Assembly: GCA_934650975.1 (NCBI GenBank)
Contig: CAKUFW010000074.1
Coordinates: 1 to 9,818, forward strand
DNA length: 9,818 nucleotides
Reading direction: 5' to 3'
Origin: an uncultured Collinsella sp.
Lineage (GTDB): Bacteria > Actinomycetota > Coriobacteriia > Coriobacteriales > Coriobacteriaceae
Below, piece after piece: positions 1-6,412 of this stretch (positions within the stretch are counted from its first letter, which is position 1; each line of letters begins with the position of its first letter). The position numbers and the translations under genes are program-made. The notes beneath the pieces were generated by a model. It saw nothing but the letters and a program-made list of their open reading frames with translations, had not been told where the DNA came from and did no database searches.

Positions 1-218
1 ACCTCGACGCCCTTCTCCTCCTTGTACGCCTTGGCGATCTCCTTCCACTCCTTGTCGACCTCGGGCTTGAATTGGAGGAAGTAGACCTCGGCAGCGTCAC
101 CAGAAGCAGAGGAGCCGGAGCCGGCGGAGCCGCCGCAGCCCACGAGACCCAGACCGAGAACCGCAGCCGCGGAACCAGCGAAGCCCAGGAACTGCCTTCT
201 GCTCATTTCGTTCTTCAT
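1..218 (-). CDS. ABC transporter sugar-binding lipoprotein, N-terminal part (cut by window edge)
   Basis: Only the first 72 codons are present; the gene continues past the left edge. The N-terminus reads MKNEMSRRQFLGFAGSAA, a twin-arginine (SRRQFLG) signal followed by a hydrophobic stretch and a lipobox LVGC with the lipidated cysteine at residue 28. A Gly/Ser-rich tether then leads into a start typical of extracellular solute-binding proteins (VYFLQFKPEVDKEWKEIAKAY, here residues of the first beta strand and helix). The protein should be a membrane-anchored receptor that hands a sugar to an ABC importer. The ATG at 216-218 is preceded by a purine-rich AAAGGGTGGA; a second in-frame ATG lies at 204-206. 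A TreR-like regulator gene and PTS permease lie upstream, and operator-like palindromes precede this gene, so an alpha-glucoside-type ligand is inferred. The ligand cannot be read from this fragment. Confidence 0.8.
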   Translation of the reverse strand, partial: MKNEMSRRQFLGFAGSAAAVLGLGLVGCGGSAGSGSSASGDAAEVYFLQFKPEVDKEWKEIAKAYKEEKGVE

Positions 219-306
219 TACAATCCACCCTTTCACACCGTGGCGACACCCTTTGCCGCCGCCTTCGGAGATTGGCTTGGGGACTTAGCCCCTTTTGCTA
301 ATTCGT

Positions 307-335
307 ACAATACGCTTTTTCGCTAGTTGTTTGAA
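307..335 (-). promoter_or_regulatory. Candidate promoter of the sugar-binding lipoprotein gene
   Basis: Read leftward, TTCAAA (335-330) and TATTGT (312-307) are separated by 17 bases; each matches the sigma-70 consensus at four of six positions. The -35 lies inside the palindrome at 325-340, which would fit repression by the adjacent GntR regulator. A rival start is the perfect TATAAT at 418-413, which lacks a good -35. Confidence 0.35.
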
Positions 336-340
336 CAACT
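325..340. promoter_or_regulatory. Operator-like palindrome O1, upstream of the lipoprotein gene
   Basis: AGTTGTTTGAACAACT has perfect 7-base arms around a 2-base centre. The core TTGTTTGAACAA is shared, with few changes, by sites at 402-413, 1295-1310 and 1416-1431, all in promoter regions around the GntR regulator. The pattern fits a dimeric GntR/HutC repressor; binding itself is inferred. Confidence 0.6.
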
Positions 341-391
341 ATTACCAGAGCGGTAGAAAAACCTCGGTGAACGGTAATTTCAATTTAATGC

Positions 392-420
392 TTGACAAGT
401 TTTGTATAAACAATTATATG
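392..420 (+). promoter_or_regulatory. Rightward promoter-like sequence facing the terminator
   Basis: TTGACA (392-397, perfect -35) is followed after 17 bases by TATATG (415-420). On the opposite strand the same segment holds a perfect TATAAT (418-413). A rightward transcript would begin near 427 and run straight into the hairpin at 436-482, so it could make only a very short RNA. The operator-like site at 402-413 fills the spacer. Confidence 0.35.
402..413. promoter_or_regulatory. Operator-like palindrome O2, similar to the TreR site
   Basis: TTGTATAAACAA is an inverted repeat TTGT-N4-ACAA. It closely resembles the Bacillus subtilis TreR operator, which I recall as TTGTATATACAA. Its centre is about 75 bases from the centre of O1, close to seven helical turns, so a repressor loop between the two is possible (inference). 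It overlaps the leftward TATAAT at 418-413. Confidence 0.5.
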
Positions 421-435
421 TTGTTGGATGCAGAC

Positions 436-482
436 AAAACGCCCGGTCAAACCGATATGACATCGGCTTGACCGGGCGTTTT
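436..482 (-). terminator. Terminator downstream of the GntR regulator gene
   Basis: AAAACGCCCGGTCAA (436-450) and TTGACCGGGCGTTTT (468-482) are perfect 15-base arms, with an inner CCGAT/ATCGG extension in the loop. Leftward, the stem ends in TTTT after the regulator gene; the symmetry would also let it act rightward. A smaller hairpin CTCGCC-agac-GGCGAG (501-516) sits between it and the regulator stop codon. Confidence 0.8.
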
Positions 483-524
483 CGCTTTGAGGGCATACGT
501 CTCGCCAGACGGCGAGCTTGCCGC

Positions 525-1244
525 CTATCGCTTGGAATTGACGCGGTAGTGGAAGATCTCGGGATGGGTCCGGGCGTGCGTAACCTCAAACAGGATGCCA
601 TCCGAGGTGTACGACTGACTTTCCATGACGGCGACGCAGTTGTATTTGCCAAGGTCAAGATAGCTGCAGTCCTCATCGTTGGCAAGCTCGACACTCACCG
701 TACGACGGCTCGCCATTACCTTGACGCCGCACTTGTGCTCCAAGTAATCGTAGATGGACTTTGCGGCAATCTCGGGTGTAAGACCCTTGGCGATCGACTC
801 CAAAAAGTAGCCATGGTCTACCTGGCGCGCGCTGCCATTGAGGCTTCGAACGCGTACCACGCGAATCAGCTCCTCGCCCACCTTAAAGCCCAGACGGCGG
901 GAGAGCTGCTCGGTGCAAATCAGATGTTCAAAAGACTTCACATCCGTCGACGCGACAGCATTGTTCCGCTTTGCGAACTCGCCAAACGACTCGACTTCCT
1001 CGAGCGCGCCCAGCATATCGGTCTCGCCTTTGAGCCAGATGACGCGCACGCCCTTGCCGTGAATGGGCTGCACGTACATCTCGTCGGCAAGCATGGCAAG
1101 TGCACGGCGAACGGTATTGCGGGTGCACCCGAACTCCGCGGTCAGCTCGGCCTCGGTCGGCAGCATCTCCTGAAACGCATACGTTCCGTTGATGATGCGC
1201 GAACGAATCTCGCGGTAGATTCCTTCGTAAATCGCTTTTGGCAT
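525..1244 (-). CDS. GntR/HutC-family transcriptional repressor, TreR-like
   Basis: The 239-residue product has the normal length for this family. Residues 1-72 form a GntR winged helix-turn-helix (LPTEAELTAEFGCTRNTVRR, then a PIHGKGVRV wing). Residues about 90-235 form a UTRA effector domain. The C-terminal half resembles the trehalose-operon repressor TreR of Bacillus in several places: SIYDYLEHKCGVKV, ANDEDCSYLDLGKY and the closing HARTHPEIFHYRV. TreR responds to a phosphorylated sugar made by a PTS, which fits the divergent PTS gene. The ATG at 1242-1244 has a good AGAGGTGA ribosome site four to five bases upstream. Operator-like palindromes lie in its own promoter, in the permease promoter and before the lipoprotein gene, so it probably controls itself and both transport genes. 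The exact effector (trehalose-6-P, maltose-P or another) is uncertain. Confidence 0.87.
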   Translation of the reverse strand: MPKAIYEGIYREIRSRIINGTYAFQEMLPTEAELTAEFGCTRNTVRRALAMLADEMYVQPIHGKGVRVIWLKGETDMLGALEEVESFGEFAKRNNAVASTDVKSFEHLICTEQLSRRLGFKVGEELIRVVRVRSLNGSARQVDHGYFLESIAKGLTPEIAAKSIYDYLEHKCGVKVMASRRTVSVELANDEDCSYLDLGKYNCVAVMESQSYTSDGILFEVTHARTHPEIFHYRVNSKR

Positions 1245-1277
1245 TGTTTCACCTCTAATGAATATGTACGGCTAGGC

Positions 1278-1304
1278 ACGATAGCATTTCTCAAAGTTGT
1301 TCAA
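1278..1304 (-). promoter_or_regulatory. Candidate promoter of the GntR regulator gene
   Basis: Leftward, TGC-TATCGT (-10 at 1283-1278) is of extended -10 type (TGnTATNNT). TTGAAC (1304-1299) lies 15 bases upstream, so the -35 is short-spaced and the extended -10 probably matters. The -35 is inside the palindrome at 1295-1310, consistent with autorepression. Confidence 0.4.
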
Positions 1305-1310
1305 ACCGTT
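1295..1310. promoter_or_regulatory. Operator-like site O3 in the regulator promoter
   Basis: AGTTGTTCAAACCGTT matches the reverse complement of O1 (AGTTGTTCAAACAACT) at 13 of 16 positions, with one half-site degenerate. It overlaps the likely -35 of the regulator gene. Confidence 0.5.
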
Positions 1311-1404
1311 TATCGGTAAAGCAACAATATTTAACCGTTGGCGGTTCACGCGTACCCAAATCGGAGCGAATCAAAACGGTCGATGCGGCAAGCAGCCAGT
1401 CCTC

Positions 1405-1431
1405 TACAATGGGTTCATTGTTTAAACGTTT
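1405..1431 (+). promoter_or_regulatory. Permease -10 box followed by operator-like site O4
   Basis: TACAAT (1405-1410) is a five-of-six -10 box; no good -35 is seen at normal spacing. Six bases later CATTGTTTAAACGTTT (1416-1431) carries the operator core TTGTTTAAAC around the palindrome GTTTAAAC. It would cover the start point of the permease transcript, a classic place for a repressor to block. Confidence 0.45.
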
Positions 1432-1467
1432 TTGCTCGCACAGCATGTTGCGTCCGAAAGGCAGATT

Positions 1468-3921
1468 ATGCTGCAGAAAATTCAACGCTTTGGCGGAGCC
1501 ATGTTCGCGCCCGCCATGCTCTTTTCCATATCGGGCCTTATGGTCGGCATCTCAGCCCTCGCCACGACCGTAGACATTGTCGGCGATATGGCCACCTATG
1601 GAACCCCCTGGTACATTTTTTGGAGTATCGTCCAACGCGGGTCGTGGACGGTCTTTAAGCGCCTTCCGCTCCTGTTTGCCATAGCGCTGCCCATCGGCCT
1701 TGCCCAAAAGCAGCCGGCGCGTTGCTGTCTCGAGGCCATGGTTGCATATTTTGCCTACTGCTTCTTTTTGAGCGAGATCATCAAGCTGAGCAGCAACAAC
1801 CTGGGGCTCATGTACCCCTCATTTCTAGCGCCCGCCACCGGGATCACTGTCATCGACGGCATCAAGACGCTCGACACCGGCATCGTCGGACCGCTGGCGG
1901 TCTCGGCAATCGTTGTCGCCATCCACGATCGCTTCTACGATGCCAAGGTGCCCGATTGGCTTGGCACGTTCTCCGGCTCCTCGCTGGTCTACCTCATCAG
2001 CTTTTTTGCCGTGCTCGGCCTTGCCATCGTCTCGGCTGCCGTCGTTCCCCTTGCATATGACGTGACCGAAACCCTGCGCAATGCGCTTACGGGCGTCGGC
2101 ACGCTCGGCGTGGGAGTCTTTGTCTTTTTGGAACGCGCGCTCGAGCCCATTGGCCTGCATCATCTGCTCTACATGCCTATCTACTACGACAACTTGGTCG
2201 TAAACGAAGGCATCTATGCCACGTGGACCAATCTGCTCCCCATCCTCTCCCATAGCACGCGCCCCCTCAACGAACTTGCGCCCTGGTCCGGCTTTACCGC
2301 CACCGGCTGGGTCAAGCTCTTTGGCCTGCCCGCCATCGCGGCGGCGTTCTACTCCACCGCCAAACCCGAGCGCCGGGCCGGCCTTAAGGTCATCCTTTTG
2401 CCCGCCATTGTTGCCTCGGTGGTCTGCGGCGTCACCGAGCCGCTCGAGTTCCTCTTTATGTTCACCCACCCTGGGCTCTTTTTGCTCTACGCCGTGCTTT
2501 CGTCATGCCTCGCCATGACCATGAACTTCTTTGGTATCGTCGGCATCTTCTCGGGCGGCCTTATGGAAATGGCGGCCTTCAACTTTATCCCGCTCATGCG
2601 CACACATGCCGGCACCTATCTTTTGGCGCTCGGCATCGGCTTGGCCTTTAGCGTCATTTATTTTCTGATCTATCGAGGCCTCATCCTGGCTTTTGACCTT
2701 AAGACCCCGGGCCGAGAGGACCATGTCGCCAATCGCGCGGCGGCCACTCGCCTGACGGGACGCGATGCTGCCATAGAACACACCGGCAAAGATGACGCAG
2801 CCAGCAGCCAATCGAACCAGGATCACCTGCTCGCCGAGCAGGTCGTCGCGCTCTTGGGCGGCGTTTCCAATATTGTGGGCGCAACCAACTGCGCCACACG
2901 GCTACGCGTCGAGGTCGTGGACCCCTCCATCGTCGCGGACAACGCGGCCTTTGTTGCAGCCGGTGCCAAGGGTCTCATCGTCACGGGCAAGACCGCCCAG
3001 GTGATCATAGGCGTCTCTGTCTCCCGCATCAAAGCACACTTTGACCAGATTATGGGACTCGAGCCGGGCTCCGGGCCTGCTGTCTCGTCCTCCCCTACCA
3101 CCAGCAACGCCCAATCACGCGGCAATATCTGCTTCTTTGACATCGACGGCACGCTCGCCTGGCAAGACCCCCGCGTGGCCCAGGAGCTCCCCGAAGACGA
3201 GCGCGATCTGTCCCCCTATCCCAACGAGGCGGTCTCGCGGGCCATCCGCACGTTTGTCGCCAACGGCAATATGGCCTTCATCTGCACGGGACGCACCCTC
3301 AGCTGCATTCATCCCAGGCTGCTCGAGCTGCCATGGTCCGGCGTCGTTTGCCTGGCAGGAGGCTACGCCGAACTCGACGGGCACATCGTGCGAAATGCGG
3401 CCATGAGCCCCGGCTTGTTGCAACGCCTCGCCCCGTATCTTGAGCAATCGGGAGAGGTGATTCGCTTTGAGGGCCTCGATCGCGTCGTGCGCATGAGTGC
3501 GGACGCCCCCGATAGCGACGGATACGCCCGCACCGTGGGCGATGCCGTCACAAAGCTCAAGCATTACAGCGCCTACAAGATTCTCATGTCGACGGCACTC
3601 GCCAATCGCATCGCCCAGGATAAGGGGATCGAGCCGCTGCTCTGCTTCAACGAGCTCGAGCTCGAGGTGACCGAAATCTCGCCCCGCGAGTGCACCAAGC
3701 GAACCGGCATCCAGGCCGTGCTTGGCGCCCTGGGGCCCAACCACGGCACCGTGTACGGCATCGGCGACGCAAGCAACGACGTCGCCCTTATGGAAACGGT
3801 CGATGTTGGCATCGCCATGGGCAACGCACCGGAATTCCTTAAGGACAAGGCGGACTATGTGACCGACTCCATCGATCACGACGGCGTCGTCACGGCACTC
3901 GAGCACTTCGGACTTATCTAG
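1468..3921 (+). CDS. PTS EIICB permease (maltose/alpha-glucoside type) fused to HAD sugar phosphatase
   Basis: The 817-residue product has three parts. Residues 1-411 are an EIIC membrane domain (QRFGGAMFAPAM start, GLHH at 229-232, VTEPLEF around 322-328), which imports the sugar. Residues 452-529 are an EIIB domain with the phosphoryl cysteine C475 in NCATRLR. After a Ser/Pro linker, residues 556-817 form a Cof-like HAD-IIB phosphatase with all four motifs: DIDGT (nucleophile D558, D560), CTGRT (T607), K744, and GDASND (D767, N770, D771). The C-then-B order and the GLHH context match MalP/GlvC-type alpha-glucoside permeases. No EIIA domain is present, so a separate EIIA is needed. I chose ATG 1468, with AAAGG six bases upstream, over a TTG at 1432. 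The likely job is PEP-driven import followed by dephosphorylation of the sugar phosphate; the exact sugar is not shown by the sequence. Confidence 0.88.
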   Translation: MLQKIQRFGGAMFAPAMLFSISGLMVGISALATTVDIVGDMATYGTPWYIFWSIVQRGSWTVFKRLPLLFAIALPIGLAQKQPARCCLEAMVAYFAYCFFLSEIIKLSSNNLGLMYPSFLAPATGITVIDGIKTLDTGIVGPLAVSAIVVAIHDRFYDAKVPDWLGTFSGSSLVYLISFFAVLGLAIVSAAVVPLAYDVTETLRNALTGVGTLGVGVFVFLERALEPIGLHHLLYMPIYYDNLVVNEGIYATWTNLLPILSHSTRPLNELAPWSGFTATGWVKLFGLPAIAAAFYSTAKPERRAGLKVILLPAIVASVVCGVTEPLEFLFMFTHPGLFLLYAVLSSCLAMTMNFFGIVGIFSGGLMEMAAFNFIPLMRTHAGTYLLALGIGLAFSVIYFLIYRGLILAFDLKTPGREDHVANRAAATRLTGRDAAIEHTGKDDAASSQSNQDHLLAEQVVALLGGVSNIVGATNCATRLRVEVVDPSIVADNAAFVAAGAKGLIVTGKTAQVIIGVSVSRIKAHFDQIMGLEPGSGPAVSSSPTTSNAQSRGNICFFDIDGTLAWQDPRVAQELPEDERDLSPYPNEAVSRAIRTFVANGNMAFICTGRTLSCIHPRLLELPWSGVVCLAGGYAELDGHIVRNAAMSPGLLQRLAPYLEQSGEVIRFEGLDRVVRMSADAPDSDGYARTVGDAVTKLKHYSAYKILMSTALANRIAQDKGIEPLLCFNELELEVTEISPRECTKRTGIQAVLGALGPNHGTVYGIGDASNDVALMETVDVGIAMGNAPEFLKDKADYVTDSIDHDGVVTALEHFGLI

Positions 3922-3992
3922 TCGTCGTCTTCCGCCGCGCTTTACGTCTGGGCCCAATTGTCTTCGCCCGCCGCGTCAAGCGCCCCAATGTG

Positions 3993-4015
3993 GCAATATG
4001 TTGTCTGCATATTGC
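3993..4015. repeat. Small inverted repeat before the prenyl synthase gene
   Basis: GCAATATG (3993-4000) and CATATTGC (4008-4015) are perfect 8-base arms with a 7-base loop. There is no T-run, so it is not a terminator for the permease gene. It could be a protein-binding site or leader hairpin; no function can be assigned. The 3922-4037 gap holds no other clear signal. Confidence 0.4.
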
Positions 4016-4037
4016 ATCAATGCGACCTTCAGAAAGA

Positions 4038-5063
4038 ATGCGAGAGCCTGTGTCCAGCCCGTTTACCAGCTTTTTAGCCCAGCACTTTGACCAGATCAAC
4101 GACTATCTGGCAACGTTCTTTGACGGACAGGCGAGCTCCGCCGATATCGAGCGCTATCTGTACGCCCCGCTCTCGGCGTTTACCGCCAATGCCGGCAAGC
4201 GCCACCGCCCACTCATCTGCATGCTCGCCGCCACCGCAGTGGGCGGCAGCTTTGAGAGCGCCCGCAGCGCCGCGGCGGCCATCGAGCATTTCCAGTCGGG
4301 TGCGCTCATCCACGACGACATCGCCGACAACGGCCAGCTTCGCCGCGGCAAGCCCTGCATGCACCTCACCGAGGGCACGGGGCTTGCCATCAACTGCGGC
4401 GACCTGGCGCTCACCATGGTCACCAAGACGGTCCTCGACGACCCCACGCTCGAGCCCAACGTAAAGCTGCGCGTACTCCACGAGCTCACCGAGATGATCG
4501 TCCGCACCATCGAAGGCCAAGCGCTCGACCTGGGCTGGGTCCGTGACGGGCGCTTCGACATCTCCGTCGATGATTACCTGGACATGGCAACGCACAAGAC
4601 CGCGTTCTACAGCGGAGCCACGCCACTTGCCGCCGGCGCCATCATTGGCGGAGGCAGCGAGCAGCAAGTCGAGGCGCTGCGCACCTTTGGCCTGCACACC
4701 GGCCTTGCCTTCCAGATTCAGGACGACCTGCTCAACCTCGTTGGCACCAAGGAGGCCGCCAACAAGGATTTCCGCACCGACATCACCGAGGGCAAGCGCA
4801 CGCTCGTCGCCGTGCACGCCCTATCCGACGAGCGCTATCACGACGAGGTTGAGGCAATCCTCTCCTCGGGCACCGAGGACCCCGCACAGCTCGCACGCGC
4901 CGTGGAGATCTTCCAGGAGACTGGCTCCATCGATTACGCGCACGCCTACGCGCTGGACCTGACTGCCAAGGCCAAGGCCGCCATCGAGGATGTCTCGCTC
5001 GACCCGCATGCACGCGAACTGTTCCTCTCCATGGCAGATTTCTTTGTGGAGCGACTCAACTAG
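4038..5063 (+). CDS. Trans-polyprenyl diphosphate synthase (isoprenoid chain elongation)
   Basis: The protein (341 residues from this start) condenses isopentenyl diphosphate onto an allylic diphosphate in the cytoplasm. The first aspartate-rich motif is HDDIAD (D93, D94, D97), followed by the usual LRRGKP. The second is QDDLLN (D229, D230, N233), where the last position is Asn, as in some geranylgeranyl diphosphate synthases. THKTAFYSGATP carries the conserved lysine. Residues four and five before the first motif are small (Ala, Gly), where short-chain farnesyl synthases have bulky ones, so a C20 or longer product is inferred, perhaps for a quinone tail or lipid carrier. The start is uncertain: GTG 3990, ATG 4020, ATG 4038 and GTG 4050 are all in frame and none has a textbook ribosome site. 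No terminator separates it from the permease gene 116 bases upstream, so read-through is possible. Confidence 0.87.
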   Translation: MREPVSSPFTSFLAQHFDQINDYLATFFDGQASSADIERYLYAPLSAFTANAGKRHRPLICMLAATAVGGSFESARSAAAAIEHFQSGALIHDDIADNGQLRRGKPCMHLTEGTGLAINCGDLALTMVTKTVLDDPTLEPNVKLRVLHELTEMIVRTIEGQALDLGWVRDGRFDISVDDYLDMATHKTAFYSGATPLAAGAIIGGGSEQQVEALRTFGLHTGLAFQIQDDLLNLVGTKEAANKDFRTDITEGKRTLVAVHALSDERYHDEVEAILSSGTEDPAQLARAVEIFQETGSIDYAHAYALDLTAKAKAAIEDVSLDPHARELFLSMADFFVERLN

Positions 5064-5201
5064 CGGGGGCTATAAAACCTGTCGGCAGCGCATCTGGGTA
5101 CAACTTGCTACACTGTTGAGTGTATGTTTATGCATCCCTTTGCGCTGTCTATCCGACAGACGCTTAAATAGTACGAATGGTACGCCGAAAGGGGTTCGTT
5201 C

Positions 5202-6107
5202 ATGGAACCTATTACAACGGGCATGCAGGGAGCAGCCGTCGAGGACGTGCAATCCCGTCTCCTGCAGCTCGGCTACACTATCGATGCCGCCGAGGTCGCC
5301 GACAAGCACTTTGGTGCTACCACCGAGCAGGCCGTTAGCACCTTTAGGCTCGACAGCGGTCTTGCCGCCGGTCACGCCGTTGACATCCCCTGCTGGAGCG
5401 CCCTGGTCGACGCCTCGTATAAGCTGGGCGACCGCACCCTCTATCTGCGCATGCCCAATTTCCATGGCGCCGACGTACAAGCCCTGCAGAAGGCGCTCAA
5501 CGTTTTGGGCTTTGCCTGCGGCGAGGACGACGGTTACTTTGGCCCGCACACCGAGGCGGCCCTGCAGCAGTTCCAGGAAAACGTTGGCTTGTTTGCCGAC
5601 GGCATGGCCTTCCAGGATACGTATGCCTATATCAACCGCCTGCACCACGTGTGGGAGGGCAAGCCTTCGGTGACCGAGGCAGAGTCGCGCATCGGTTTTG
5701 CCCGCGCGGCCAACGTGCTCGAGCGTTTCCTGATTGCCGTCATCGGCGAGGACCCCATTGCGCGCAGTGTAGCATCGCGCATGTGGAATATCGCCACGGC
5801 GACGACCGACAGCAGCGGCATGATGCTTTGCGATTCCGAGATTCCGACCGATGTCGACCTGGTGCTCGAGATTGCAAGCGACGAGCTGCCCGCCGACGCC
5901 GCGCCGCGCGCCACGATCGCCCTCGCCGAGTGCCACAACCTGGCCCAGCGTATCCGTACCGCCAATGCCGCCGCACAGCAAAAGCCCGCACGCATCCGCA
6001 TTGAGCTCACCGGTATGACGCGCTACAACGGCACCTTCACGGCAAGCGACGCCCAGACGCTCGCCGTCCGCCTACTCGATGGCGTTTGCGATGCCCTTGC
6101 AGATTAG
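5202..6107 (+). CDS. Protein with two peptidoglycan-binding domains, C-terminal domain unknown
   Basis: The 301-residue product has two PG_binding_1-type repeats. The first spans about residues 5-65 (AVEDVQSRLLQLGY, ATTEQAVSTF). The second spans about 89-145 (ADVQALQKALNVLGF, DGYFGPHTEAALQQFQ). Residues 165-301 are an alpha/beta region I do not recognise; none of the usual zinc-ligand pattern of an amidase_3 domain is obvious. There is no signal peptide or membrane segment, which is odd for a wall-binding protein. Actinobacterial CwlM also has two such repeats, lacks an export signal and regulates peptidoglycan synthesis from inside the cell, so a regulatory role is possible, but this is inference. 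The start is supported by GAAAGGGG seven bases before ATG. A weak promoter-like pair, TTGCGC (5140-5145) and TTAAAT (5164-5169), lies in the 138-base gap upstream. Confidence 0.78.
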   Translation: MEPITTGMQGAAVEDVQSRLLQLGYTIDAAEVADKHFGATTEQAVSTFRLDSGLAAGHAVDIPCWSALVDASYKLGDRTLYLRMPNFHGADVQALQKALNVLGFACGEDDGYFGPHTEAALQQFQENVGLFADGMAFQDTYAYINRLHHVWEGKPSVTEAESRIGFARAANVLERFLIAVIGEDPIARSVASRMWNIATATTDSSGMMLCDSEIPTDVDLVLEIASDELPADAAPRATIALAECHNLAQRIRTANAAAQQKPARIRIELTGMTRYNGTFTASDAQTLAVRLLDGVCDALAD

Positions 6108-6114
6108 GTAAACT
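6086..6114 (+). promoter_or_regulatory. Candidate promoter of tRNA-Gln
   Basis: TTGCGA (6086-6091) and TAAACT (6109-6114) are separated by 17 bases, just inside and after the end of the preceding gene. The start point would fall near 6121, 24 bases before the tRNA, at a short hairpin GTTGC/GCAAC (6121-6136). Confidence 0.45.
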
Positions 6115-6144
6115 AAACGAGTTGCTTTTGGGCAACACCCATAC

Positions 6145-6216
6145 TGGGACGTAGTTCAACGGTAGAACTCCGGTTTTTGGTGCCGGCTGTTGGGGGTTCG
6201 AATCCCTCCGTCCCAG
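6145..6216 (+). tRNA. tRNA-Gln (anticodon TTG)
   Basis: The 72-base gene folds as a complete cloverleaf. The acceptor arms are TGGGACG and CGTCCCA with G as discriminator base. The D arm contains GTTCAACGGTAGAAC. The anticodon stem CCGGT/GCCGG encloses the loop TTTTGGT with anticodon TTG, reading CAA for glutamine. The T arm carries GGTTCGAAT. No CCA is encoded at the 3' end, so it must be added enzymatically. A terminator follows 14 bases later. Confidence 0.95.
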
Positions 6217-6230
6217 CCCCTAAGAACATA

Positions 6231-6266
6231 GCGCTCCAGGCCCTTACGGACCCGGAGCGCTTTTTT
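6231..6266 (+). terminator. Intrinsic terminator of tRNA-Gln
   Basis: GCGCTCC (6231-6237) pairs with GGAGCGC (6254-6260), extended by an inner GG/CC, and is followed directly by six T (6261-6266). Confidence 0.85.
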
Positions 6267-6275
6267 GTGTGCAGG

Positions 6276-6369
6276 CGGAGGGATTCGAACCCGCAAAGGA
6301 ACGCAACTTCTTGTGAAGAACGAAGGGTTGTAAAAGGTAGATTTTTGGGACATGCCTAGAAATCTACCT
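6276..6369. repeat. Dispersed repeat, copy 1 (two-hairpin module)
   Basis: It begins with a tRNA T-arm-like ATTCGAACC, then the core AACGCAACTTCTTGTG. CAACTTCTTGT can pair with ACGAAGGGTTG using several G-U pairs (hairpin 1, 6304-6330). AGGTAGATTT (6335-6344) and AAATCTACCT (6360-6369) form a perfect 10-base hairpin 2. A second copy lies near 6791-6880. The first 17 bases (6276-6292) are also the reverse complement of the tRNA-Gln 3' end at 6194-6210. Confidence 0.6.
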
Positions 6370-6385
6370 ATCGGCCCAGCTTCGC

Positions 6386-6412
6386 GTGACAAAGGGACTG
6401 TCCCTTTGTCAC
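6386..6412. repeat. REP-like perfect palindrome
   Basis: GTGACAAAGGGAC (6386-6398) and GTCCCTTTGTCAC (6400-6412) are perfect 13-base arms around a single T. Similar palindromes occur as dispersed REP-type elements in gut bacteria, by my recollection. There is no T-run and no gene ends nearby, so a terminator role is unlikely. Confidence 0.65.

Noticed and set aside
402..1319. 305-codon rightward open frame
   Set aside because: It is antisense to the well-supported GntR regulator, whose motifs, ribosome site and length all fit; the rightward frame has no recognisable domain.
1825..2469. 214-codon leftward frame, and a 280-codon leftward frame at 3115-3957
   Set aside because: Both lie antisense to the permease-phosphatase gene and reflect high-GC codon bias.
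6145..6292. Phage or island attachment site at tRNA-Gln
   Set aside because: The repeated 17 bases are inverted, not direct, and no integrase gene is present, so this is not an att duplication.
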